A DNA stretch of 18,101 bases, taken from contig CAZGJL010000018.1 in NCBI GenBank assembly GCA_964526665.1, forward strand, positions 1 to 18,101, written 5' to 3'. A program made the translations under genes and the position numbers. The notes beneath the pieces are model-generated. The model made no database searches. It saw only the letters and a program-made list of their open reading frames with translations, and had not been told where the DNA came from. Source of the DNA: M50B91 sp964526665 (lineage in GTDB: Bacteria; Patescibacteriota; Gracilibacteria; UBA4473). Of the stretch, positions 1 to 5,493 are shown in pieces; the first letter of the stretch is position 1; each line of letters opens with the position of its first letter.

Positions 1-445
1 GAAGCATTTCAAATCCAGGAAAAATAACTACTTCATCGCCGAATTGATCTCTGATTTTTTGTGCGGAAAAAATAGATGGTTCGCCTGTGTAATTCGCACT
101 TGTTGCGGTCACGGGATATGTAATCTGGGATATGACTTCTGGAATTGTTGCCACACGAAAGGCAACTGATTGTTCTGGCCAATATGCTGATCGTGGTAAT
201 TTTTTTGTTGGCTTCAATATTGCTGTTCGTGGTTTTTCCATAAAATAATTCAGAGGAAAATCTTCTGGCACTTCTGCGAATTCTCGCAGCATTTCCATGT
301 CTTTCACTATCAAAGAAAACATTTGTTTCTCTTTTCTATTTTTAAGTTTCGCCAAACGAGACAACCCTTCTTCGTCATCAGAACGCACAGCAAGTCCCCA
401 ACTCGTGTCGGTAGGAAAAGCCGTAATTGTATCTCTAGTAAACAT
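1..445 (-). CDS. tsaC: L-threonylcarbamoyladenylate synthase (TsaC/Sua5/YrdC family), 3' end cut by window edge
   Basis: Translating the minus strand from the ATG at 443-445 gives an open frame of 148 codons that runs off the left edge. It begins MFTRDTITAFPTDTSWGL, matching the PTDTxxGL nucleotide-site motif of the YrdC fold. It continues with KLKNRKEKQMFSLIV, the basic K-x-R stretch of the family, and TATSANYTGEPS, the conserved TSANxSG-type motif. The family makes threonylcarbamoyl-AMP from threonine, bicarbonate and ATP for the t6A37 modification of ANN-decoding tRNAs, in the cytoplasm. Usual TsaC length is about 185-210 residues, so roughly 40-60 are missing. In-frame TTG codons lie upstream, but the ATG places the PTDT motif at the usual distance from the N-terminus. 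No Shine-Dalgarno is seen. It is divergent from the tRNA gene. Family assignment is firm; TsaC versus the longer Sua5 form cannot be decided here. Confidence 0.9.
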   Translation of the reverse strand, partial: MFTRDTITAFPTDTSWGLAVRSDDEEGLSRLAKLKNRKEKQMFSLIVKDMEMLREFAEVPEDFPLNYFMEKPRTAILKPTKKLPRSAYWPEQSVAFRVATIPEVISQITYPVTATSANYTGEPSIFSAQKIRDQFGDEVVIFPGFEML

Positions 446-469
446 CGATAGAGAATGTAGCAAAAAAGG

Positions 470-497
470 TTGACCATATCCAGAATATTTTTACAAT
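470..497 (+). promoter_or_regulatory. Promoter of tRNA-Gly
   Basis: The -35 TTGACC (470-475) and -10 TACAAT (492-497) are 16 bp apart. The predicted transcription start is near 504, about 14 nt before the mature tRNA 5' end. Confidence 0.6.
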
Positions 498-517
498 TCA
501 CTCGTTCTTGTCAGTTC

Positions 518-593
518 GCGCGTGTCGTATAATGGCTCATTACCCCAGCCTTCCAAGCTGGTGACGCGGGTTCGATTCCCGCCACGCGCTCCA
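518..593 (+). tRNA. tRNA-Gly(UCC) with encoded CCA
   Basis: A 76-nt cloverleaf. The acceptor stem GCGCGTG (518-524) pairs with CACGCGC (583-589), followed by discriminator T590 and encoded CCA (591-593). The anticodon stem CCAGC/GCTGG (545-549/557-561) encloses loop CTTCCAA with anticodon TCC at 552-554. The T-arm is GCGGG-TTCGATT-CCCGC. The D-arm through T-arm closely resembles E. coli glyT. It reads GGA (and GGG by wobble). The anticodon is not UCA, the suppressor used for UGA=Gly in Gracilibacteria and Absconditabacteria, which agrees with the standard code here. Confidence 0.97.
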
Positions 594-595
594 CG

Positions 596-633
596 AAAAA
601 AGATGAGTGCCCTTGTGGCAGTCGTCTTTTTTT
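596..633 (+). terminator. Rho-independent terminator of tRNA-Gly
   Basis: The stem GATGAGTGCC/GGCAGTCGTC has one G-G mismatch and a short CTTGT-type loop. It is preceded by an A-run and followed by seven T (627-633), starting 3 nt after the tRNA CCA. Confidence 0.85.
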
Positions 634-639
634 GTATAG

Positions 640-717
640 TCCCGAAGGGACGTTGAATTGAACCCGACGGGTTCGACGAAGCTGAGTCCTACAAAGTAGA
701 ATGAAGATTCCCGCCAC
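640..717 (+). repeat. Tandem repeat unit 1, with tRNA 3'-end-like segment
   Basis: It begins with a 23-nt segment (640-662) repeated exactly at 731-753, containing the palindrome TCCCGAAGGGA. A second palindrome CCCGACGGG follows at 663-671, then GGGTTCGA. The unit ends with GATTCCCGCCAC (706-717), identical to 574-585 inside the tRNA-Gly T-arm and acceptor stem. This gives the appearance of a tRNA T-arm split by about 30 nt of foreign sequence. Confidence 0.8.
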
Positions 718-730
718 TTCATTTTTTTTA

Positions 731-802
731 TCCCGAAGGGACGTTGAATTGAAGCCTGGATTCGAAGTTGAACGAAGTGAAACTCACAAAGATTCCCACC
801 AC
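731..802 (+). repeat. Tandem repeat unit 2, with tRNA 3'-end-like segment
   Basis: The first 23 nt (731-753) are identical to 640-662. The middle has diverged but keeps a GGATTCGA block. The end GATTCCCACCAC (791-802) matches the tRNA-Gly segment 574-585 at 11 of 12 positions. Together with unit 1 it fills most of the gap after the tRNA. No protein gene is credible in 594-1054. Confidence 0.75.
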
Positions 803-816
803 ACACTTCAACCTCG

Positions 817-845
817 TTGACAATGGCGATTAAAAATGCCATAAA
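817..845 (+). promoter_or_regulatory. Candidate promoter in gene-free region
   Basis: The perfect -35 TTGACA (817-822) has CATAAA (840-845) 17 bp downstream. No credible ORF follows. A terminator lies at 963-991, so the predicted product is a transcript of about 140 nt. Confidence 0.4.
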
Positions 846-962
846 AGGAAAGCTCATTACATATGAGTTCTCTTCTTTCTGATTTTATAAAAAATACAGA
901 GAAAAGGATGATATTTGAAACTATCAAACGTATTTTTCTTCTTTGTGATGAAGTCGATGAAT

Positions 963-991
963 GCTGAATTCATACCTTTTCAGCTTTTTTT
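963..991 (+). terminator. Rho-independent terminator
   Basis: GCTGAA (963-968) pairs with TTCAGC (979-984) across a 10-nt loop, followed directly by seven T (985-991). It ends whatever is transcribed from 817-845 or reads through the repeats, and insulates the downstream gene. Confidence 0.7.
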
Positions 992-1033
992 GACTTTATC
1001 CAAAGAAAATTAAAGTTTTAAAACTCACATGAA

Positions 1034-1051
1034 TTATTAATTAAAATTTAA
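1034..1051 (+). repeat. AT-rich leader motif shared with 18038-18055
   Basis: TTATTAATTAAAATTTAA sits 3 nt before the ATG of the gene at 1055. The same 18 nt occur on the minus strand 4 nt before the ATG of the gene starting at 18033. It may act as an unstructured, Shine-Dalgarno-independent ribosome entry leader or form part of a promoter. Function is inferred. Confidence 0.45.
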
Positions 1052-1054
1052 GTT

Positions 1055-1777
1055 ATGAAAAAACAAGTACCTATTATGATTGCCCTGCTGCTTATTACAG
1101 TAGGAAGTGTCTACGGACAAGTAACCTTTGAACCACTAACTCCTCAATTTAAAATATCACAGTCTGCAAGTGGCTATGATGTAATAATAGAAAATACGGG
1201 GAATGTGAAATTTCACTTTCAACATTTAGGACTAGGAAGCCCTGGACAGACGTTTCCAGCGGTTGTTCTGTATGACGATTCAAGTGTAAATGTTGTCTCA
1301 ATTGGAGAATGGTATTCAGCAAACAATATTTGTTATTTCCTGATTGATTCAGTTCTCCAAGTTGGAGGGTCAATGGAATTTCAATTAACTTCCTCTGATG
1401 GATCTTTATTTTCTATCCGTGAGGCAGAAGTTTTTGCCCGTATAGGAGATAATACAACCAATAAAAAAGTTATGTCTACTGGAGATTCTATTGTTTTACA
1501 GAGTTGCTATGGGGGAACTACTAATATAGTAGAAGGAGTTGTACAAAAGCATGACATTAATATTTACCCCAACCCAACGAGTGATTTCATAAACATTTCA
1601 TGTTCTAAAGAGAAAGAGATAGAAATCATCAGAATTCTAAATCTCCTTGGAGAAATGGTACTTGAAACAACCGATCCTCAACGAATTGATATTTCGCATT
1701 TACCAGAGGGAACTTACTTTATCCAACTAAAATTTCCTTTCGGGGAACAGGTAAAAAAAATGATATTACAACATTAA
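1055..1777 (+). CDS. Exported protein with T9SS type A C-terminal sorting domain
   Basis: 240 residues. Residues 1-22 form a signal peptide (MKKQ, hydrophobic IMIALLLITVG, then VYG) with probable cleavage before Gln; Gln at +1 is typical of Bacteroidota exported proteins. Residues about 23-155 are a beta-rich unknown domain. Residues about 168-240 form a classic Por/T9SS C-terminal domain: INIYPNPTSDFINIS, then a central IIRILNLLGEMV strand pair, and the closing LPEGTYFIQLKF...VKKMILQH. In Bacteroidota this domain directs passage across the outer membrane and surface attachment. The gene stands alone between two terminators. A weak promoter (TTGACT 990-995, TAAAGT 1011-1016, 15-bp spacer) overlaps the upstream terminator. 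There is no Shine-Dalgarno. No other T9SS component lies in the window and the neighbouring surface protein is LPXTG-type, so recent transfer from Bacteroidota is the simplest reading. The N-terminal domain is not recognised. Confidence 0.88.
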   Translation: MKKQVPIMIALLLITVGSVYGQVTFEPLTPQFKISQSASGYDVIIENTGNVKFHFQHLGLGSPGQTFPAVVLYDDSSVNVVSIGEWYSANNICYFLIDSVLQVGGSMEFQLTSSDGSLFSIREAEVFARIGDNTTNKKVMSTGDSIVLQSCYGGTTNIVEGVVQKHDINIYPNPTSDFINISCSKEKEIEIIRILNLLGEMVLETTDPQRIDISHLPEGTYFIQLKFPFGEQVKKMILQH

Positions 1778-1805
1778 AATACGTTAATTGATGGTATAAA
1801 ATGTG

Positions 1806-1838
1806 TCCCCTGTTCTATAAACGAATAGGGGATTTTTT
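1806..1838 (+). terminator. Rho-independent terminator after T9SS-domain gene
   Basis: TCCCCTGTTC (1806-1815) pairs over 10 bp, including one G-T, with GAATAGGGGA (1823-1832) across a 7-nt loop, followed by six T (1833-1838). On the minus strand the same hairpin lies after the helicase stop but has no T-tract on that side, so it would serve the helicase only weakly. Confidence 0.9.
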
Positions 1839-1856
1839 GAATAAAATATTCTTTAC

Positions 1857-3407
1857 TTACGAACGTTTCTTAAATTTCCCTCCTTTCCGTTTTTTTGAAA
1901 ACCCTCCGGCATATCCCGTATCTGATTTTTCAAACGGACGATCTGTTTGTTTTTCAGAACGACGAGTCGCACGATTTTTTTCAAAACTTCTTTCTTTTCG
2001 TGACTTTCCATTATCACGACCAAATGATTTAGAAGCACCTCCTTTTCCGTGTCCAGTACGGCTTTTTTTTCTTTTATACTCATCATGATCATATCTTTCT
2101 TCTTTGGGCTCCGGTTTGCTCGGACCATGGAGCTGATGTAATAATGCTGAAACAACCTTTGTCTCTCCAAAAGATTTCACTAATTGTTTACTAATTTTGT
2201 CATACTCCGAAAGATTTTTCGTCTGAATAACTTCCTCTAATTTTTTAAGCAATAGTTCTTGTTTTTTAATAGCAATTTCTGCAGCAGATGGAAGCTGAGC
2301 AGGAAGAATATTGTTTTTTGTTTCTCGAATAAGCTGTTTGATTTTATATTCTTCTCGATTATCAATAAAAGTCATCGCTATTCCTTTTTTCCCCGCACGT
2401 CCCGTTCGTCCAATTCGATGAATATAACTATCTATTTCTCGTGGCAACGAGTGATTAATCACATGCGTCAAATCTGCCACATCAATTCCTCGTGCCGCCA
2501 CATCTGTAGCAACCAATATATTGATTTTTTTTTCTTTAAATTTTTTCAAAATCATTTCTCTCCCTGTCTGACTTATTTCTCCATGAATACAATCTGCATC
2601 GAATTTATCTCTCTTTAATGCATCCGAAATCTCATTTACGATTACTTTTGTCTGACAAAAAATAATTCCATGAAATCCATCAGCCAATGCAATAATATTT
2701 TTTATCGCTTCCAGCTTGTCTGAACGTCGCACATGATAGTAATACTGCTCAATATTAGCTTTTGCTATTACGGTATTCTCAACTTCCAAAACTACCTGAT
2801 TTTTCATATATTTCTTCGACAAATTTTTAATTTTTAGTGGTATTGTTGCCGAATATAAAAACACTCGTTTATCATCAGCTGTTCCATCCATTATGCTCTC
2901 TATATCGTCAATAAAACCCATCTTGAGCATTTCATCTGCTTCATCTAATATGAAATATTCAACTAATGAAAGATTCAAAACCTTTCTCTTAATTAAATCC
3001 ATAACTCTTCCTGGAGTTCCAACGACTATATCAACCCCTCTTTTTAAATCTTTAATCTGAAAATTAATTGGTTGTCCTCCATATACGGCAAGCGTTTTTA
3101 TATGTTTTCTTCCTTTAAATGAATCAATTTCTTTTGCTACCTGAAGCGCTAGTTCACGAGTAGGAGTAAGGATTATACATTTCACATGTTTTTTCTCTGG
3201 AGAAATTTTATCAATCAACGGCAGACCAAAAGCCGCTGTTTTCCCTGTTCCTGTTTGCGCAATTCCCACAATATCATGTGATTCGCCCAATATAACGGGG
3301 ATTGATTTCACTTGAATTTCAGTCGCAGAAGTAAACCCCTTCTTTTTGATGGTTTCAAGTACTTCAGGACTCAGTCCTAATTGGTCAAACGATGTTTCTG
3401 TGTTCAC
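1857..3407 (-). CDS. DEAD-box ATP-dependent RNA helicase with basic C-terminal tail
   Basis: About 516 residues from the GTG at 3405-3407. All helicase motifs are present: Q-motif (SFDQLGLSPEVL...ATEIQ, residues 6-32), Walker A AQTGTGKT (50-57), PTRE, GG, TPGR, DEAD (155-158), SAT (186-188), ARGID (305-309) and HRIGRTGRAG (330-339). The last about 100 residues are low-complexity and rich in K, R, G, S and D, as in CshA/DeaD/RhlE-type proteins, where the tail binds RNA. The family unwinds short RNA duplexes in ribosome assembly and mRNA decay. A TTG at 3480-3482 would add 25 residues, but GTG puts the Q-motif phenylalanine at the usual distance; neither start has a Shine-Dalgarno. It lies 152 nt downstream of rnc with no clear terminator between, so cotranscription is possible. 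CshA, DeaD and RhlE cannot be told apart here. Confidence 0.95.
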   Translation of the reverse strand: MNTETSFDQLGLSPEVLETIKKKGFTSATEIQVKSIPVILGESHDIVGIAQTGTGKTAAFGLPLIDKISPEKKHVKCIILTPTRELALQVAKEIDSFKGRKHIKTLAVYGGQPINFQIKDLKRGVDIVVGTPGRVMDLIKRKVLNLSLVEYFILDEADEMLKMGFIDDIESIMDGTADDKRVFLYSATIPLKIKNLSKKYMKNQVVLEVENTVIAKANIEQYYYHVRRSDKLEAIKNIIALADGFHGIIFCQTKVIVNEISDALKRDKFDADCIHGEISQTGREMILKKFKEKKINILVATDVAARGIDVADLTHVINHSLPREIDSYIHRIGRTGRAGKKGIAMTFIDNREEYKIKQLIRETKNNILPAQLPSAAEIAIKKQELLLKKLEEVIQTKNLSEYDKISKQLVKSFGETKVVSALLHQLHGPSKPEPKEERYDHDEYKRKKSRTGHGKGGASKSFGRDNGKSRKERSFEKNRATRRSEKQTDRPFEKSDTGYAGGFSKKRKGGKFKKRS

Positions 3408-3520
3408 AAGTAATGGGTAAAGAGGCGCAAATGTAGTCGCTTTTTCTATTTTGTAAAGACCGAATAATATATTGTGATTCAAAAAATTATTAGAAAATTA
3501 ATACTAAATTCTAATTTTTC

Positions 3521-3548
3521 AATTTGTAGATTGAAGTTTGTAGTTTTA
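3521..3548 (+). repeat. Heptamer-periodic intergenic repeat, copy 1
   Basis: Between rnc and the helicase gene the sequence reads as near-tandem 7-mers TTTGTAG, ATTGAAG, TTTGTAG, TTTTAAA. The 28-nt block matches 14558-14585 at 24 of 28 positions in the same orientation. Confidence 0.55.
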
Positions 3549-3559
3549 AAACAGTGTTC

Positions 3560-4279
3560 TTACTCAAAATTCTCTGATGGTTTTATTAACTTCAACCATT
3601 CTGATTTTTTCTTCAAAGCATTAACTGCAGCTGCTGTTTGAGCCTCTTTTTTAGATCCACCAATCCCTTTTTCTATCAAGTGTTCCTCAATATACGCTCC
3701 AATTTCAAATTTCTTTTCATGATCTTTTCCTTCTTCTGACAAAACCTCGTAATGAGGCGTAAAACCCAATTTTCCTTGTGTTATCTCCTGAAACTCTGAT
3801 TTGGCATCACGATGCGCTCCTGTACGAATAATCTCTTCTACATCATCCAATACCCATTCTGAAATGAATTTCTGTACCGCCTCCATTCCTTGTGTCTTGT
3901 ATATAGCTCCAATAAAAGACTCCACTACATTTGCTAATAAATAATCTTTATCTGCCCCTCCTGAACGGGCTTCTCCCGCTGAAAGAATTAAGTATTTTCC
4001 AAGCTGCAACTTCCTGGCCACCTGAGCCAAATGTTGTCCACAAACAAGTGCCGAACGAATATTTGTTAACTCTCCTTCTTGTTTATCCGGAAATCTATTG
4101 AAAAGAAACTCTGTCGAAACAAGCTCTAACACAGCATCACCAAGAAATTCCAAGCGTTCATTATGACACTGATTTCCGATTTTTTCATTCACAGAAGATC
4201 TGTGTGTAAACGCCTCGGTCAATACTGGCTCAAACTCTGGAAAATAATCCAACCCGAGAACTTGTAACAATCTTTTCAT
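3560..4279 (-). CDS. rnc: Ribonuclease III
   Basis: 239 residues from the ATG at 4277-4279. The catalytic domain has the signature HNERLEFLGDAVLEL, which supplies the acidic metal ligands, and a second acidic site in LLANVVESFIGAIY. The C-terminal double-stranded-RNA-binding domain runs from about DAKSEFQEITQ to KKEAQTAAAVNALKK, including the GIGGSKKEAQ helix-2 motif. The enzyme cuts dsRNA, chiefly to mature rRNA precursors. The start follows the nusB stop by 4 nt (TAA-AGCA-ATG), so translation is probably coupled; longer in-frame starts inside nusB are rejected because family homology begins at this ATG. At the position usually held by Asp (E. coli D114, motif ADTVEALIG) this protein has Asn; the downstream Glu is kept. 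Length is normal. Confidence 0.96.
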   Translation of the reverse strand: MKRLLQVLGLDYFPEFEPVLTEAFTHRSSVNEKIGNQCHNERLEFLGDAVLELVSTEFLFNRFPDKQEGELTNIRSALVCGQHLAQVARKLQLGKYLILSAGEARSGGADKDYLLANVVESFIGAIYKTQGMEAVQKFISEWVLDDVEEIIRTGAHRDAKSEFQEITQGKLGFTPHYEVLSEEGKDHEKKFEIGAYIEEHLIEKGIGGSKKEAQTAAAVNALKKKSEWLKLIKPSENFE

Positions 4280-4283
4280 TGCT

Positions 4284-4772
4284 TTAATTCTCTTCTGAAT
4301 CTTCTTCTTCGTCAACCGGCAGACTCTTACGAAAGGAATCAAGTACTGCATTAATAAACCCTGCTGATTTTTCTTCTGCAAATACTTTTGCTAATTCAAT
4401 ATATTCATTGATCACCACTACTGGTGGAGTTTTCAAAAATCTCATTTCAGATAATCCCAAAATCAAAAGAACTCTATTAATAGGAGCAATCTTCTCAAAC
4501 GGAAAATCTGGTGCAAATACACGAATAATTACTTTTATTTTCCCTAAATTTTCAACTGCTGTTTTCACTAATGTTTCGGCAAAAGCATCTATTCGTACTG
4601 TTTTTATTTCAATTCCCTCCTCATCAACCAAAGACTTCATTCGAGTCTCTACACAGTTCAAAACATGAGACAGGCAGTCTTCCCACGTTTTCCCTTCACC
4701 ATTCTCTAGAAACGAAAAAAGCGCCTCAACTGCCCAGATTCTACTCTGACGCCGAGCCTCACCTTTTTTCAT
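4284..4772 (-). CDS. nusB: Transcription antitermination protein NusB
   Basis: 162 residues. The N-terminal ARRQSRIWAVEALFSF matches the R-x3-R-x3-ALF/Y helix of NusB. The C-terminal PPVVVINEYIELAKVFAEEKSAGFINAVLDSF matches the family hallmark NEYIELAKxFxxxxSxxFVNxVLD. With NusE (S10) it binds boxA RNA and keeps RNA polymerase processive through rRNA operons. It ends in an acidic tail (DEEEDSEEN) and lies between rpmF (gap 36 nt) and rnc (gap 4 nt) in an operon that also supplies ribosomal proteins. The ATG at 4770-4772 gives the family N-terminus; no Shine-Dalgarno is present. Confidence 0.95.
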   Translation of the reverse strand: MKKGEARRQSRIWAVEALFSFLENGEGKTWEDCLSHVLNCVETRMKSLVDEEGIEIKTVRIDAFAETLVKTAVENLGKIKVIIRVFAPDFPFEKIAPINRVLLILGLSEMRFLKTPPVVVINEYIELAKVFAEEKSAGFINAVLDSFRKSLPVDEEEDSEEN

Positions 4773-4808
4773 AAAACGAATAATAAAAGAAAATTCCGTA
4801 TGGTGGAA

Positions 4809-5048
4809 TTAAGCCTGAATTTCTTGTGCTGGAGTTCCTTTGACCTTCACATCAAATATTTTTTTATCTCCATACCAACCACACTCTTTGCATGCAAAGT
4901 GACGACGTTTTGTCGCTCCACACTTTTTACATGTATCAAGCACTAACTCATCTTGCATTCGCTTTCGTGAATTGCGTACATATGTTCCATGTCGTGACCC
5001 CGTTGAGCTTGGACACTGTTTTTTCGAAGGTGTAGGTTTTTTAGACAT
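4809..5048 (-). CDS. rpmF: 50S ribosomal protein L32
   Basis: 79 residues, slightly longer than the usual 55-65. It has the L32 basic N-terminus (KPTPSKKQ...RKRM) and a zinc ribbon formed by CKKCGATKRRHFACKECGWYG, a C-x2-C-x10-C-x2-C arrangement. The four-cysteine (C+) form is kept. It sits 10 nt downstream of rpmE2, clearly in the same operon. The C-terminal extension after GDKKI (about 15 residues) is unremarkable. Confidence 0.93.
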   Translation of the reverse strand: MSKKPTPSKKQCPSSTGSRHGTYVRNSRKRMQDELVLDTCKKCGATKRRHFACKECGWYGDKKIFDVKVKGTPAQEIQA

Positions 5049-5058
5049 CTGCTATAAA

Positions 5059-5307
5059 TTATTTTTCTGCTTGAGCTTGTTGACGCTTAAATCTCTCAAC
5101 TCGTCCAGACGTATCTACTAATTTTTGTTTTCCTGTAAAAAACGGATGACTTGCACTTGAAACATCAAGTTGAATTACTTGGTACTCTACTCCTTTTACT
5201 TTTTCTACCTCTGTTGAAGTAGCCGTTGATAAAGCAATAAAATCCTTTCCCGCACTTGCGTCACGAAAGATTACTGGATGCAGAACTGGGTGAATATCTT
5301 TTTTCAT
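5059..5307 (-). CDS. rpmE2: 50S ribosomal protein L31, type B (zinc-free)
   Basis: 82 residues. MKKDIHPVLHPVIFRD, SSASHPFFTGKQKLVDTSGRVERF match type B L31 (family pattern MKKxIHPxYxPVVFxD ... SSxSHPFYTGxQK...GRVxRF). It contains no cysteine, so it is the zinc-independent paralogue class. L31 bridges the 50S and 30S subunits. It is the first gene of an operon rpmE2-rpmF-nusB-rnc, possibly followed by the helicase, and has a strong promoter 34 nt upstream. Cysteine-free L31 beside zinc-ribbon L32 means only one of the pair depends on zinc. Confidence 0.95.
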   Translation of the reverse strand: MKKDIHPVLHPVIFRDASAGKDFIALSTATSTEVEKVKGVEYQVIQLDVSSASHPFFTGKQKLVDTSGRVERFKRQQAQAEK

Positions 5308-5329
5308 ATTTTAATCTTTGAAGCACAAA

Positions 5330-5343
5330 AATTCGCGCGAATT
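5330..5343. promoter_or_regulatory. Perfect palindrome at the rpmE2 transcription start
   Basis: AATTCGCGCGAATT is a perfect 14-bp palindrome that overlaps the downstream edge of the -10 box (5341-5346) and covers the predicted start site. This is a classic operator position, but regulation is inferred. Confidence 0.4.
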
Positions 5344-5368
5344 CTACGAGTTCAAGACCAATTGTCAA
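5341..5368 (-). promoter_or_regulatory. Promoter of rpmE2-rpmF-nusB-rnc operon
   Basis: The perfect -35 TTGACA (minus strand, 5363-5368) and -10 TAGAAT (5341-5346) are 16 bp apart. The start site is predicted near 5334, giving a leader of about 27 nt. Confidence 0.8.
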
Positions 5369-5434
5369 ATTTTTTGATGAGAGTTTTTCGAAAAACAAAA
5401 CCTTTCAAAAAGCTAATTATAATCAATCATAAGG

Positions 5435-5455
5435 AAAAAGACGGCCCCCACCGTC
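5435..5455 (-). terminator. Rho-independent terminator of the LPXTG gene
   Basis: On the minus strand GACGG and CCGTC pair around a TGGGGG loop and are followed by TTTTT, about 40 nt after the stop codon at 5494. It separates the surface-protein gene from the ribosomal operon promoter. Confidence 0.75.
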
Positions 5456-5493
5456 CTCCCCCCACGAAAGTTTTCCCCTCCTATGTCAATAAT

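Noticed and set aside
310..501. 63-residue minus-strand frame
   Set aside because: It overlaps the TsaC/Sua5 frame, which carries real motifs. This is a shadow.
511..857. Minus-strand frames of 68 and 105 residues with AGIEPASPAWKAG and WRESNPRHQLGRLG
   Set aside because: They are antisense to the tRNA-Gly gene and the repeats. WRESNPRHQLGRL-type peptides are well-known spurious translations of tRNA antisense DNA.
4034..4042. DnaA-box-like TTGTCCACA inside rnc, and a similar TGATCCACA inside mfd (about 13764-13772)
   Set aside because: Single near matches within coding sequence, not clustered and not in AT-rich intergenic DNA.
4280..4381. Longer RNase III start inside nusB
   Set aside because: The added 34 residues are translated from nusB DNA in another frame. 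The ATG at 4279 fits the family and the 4-nt gap.
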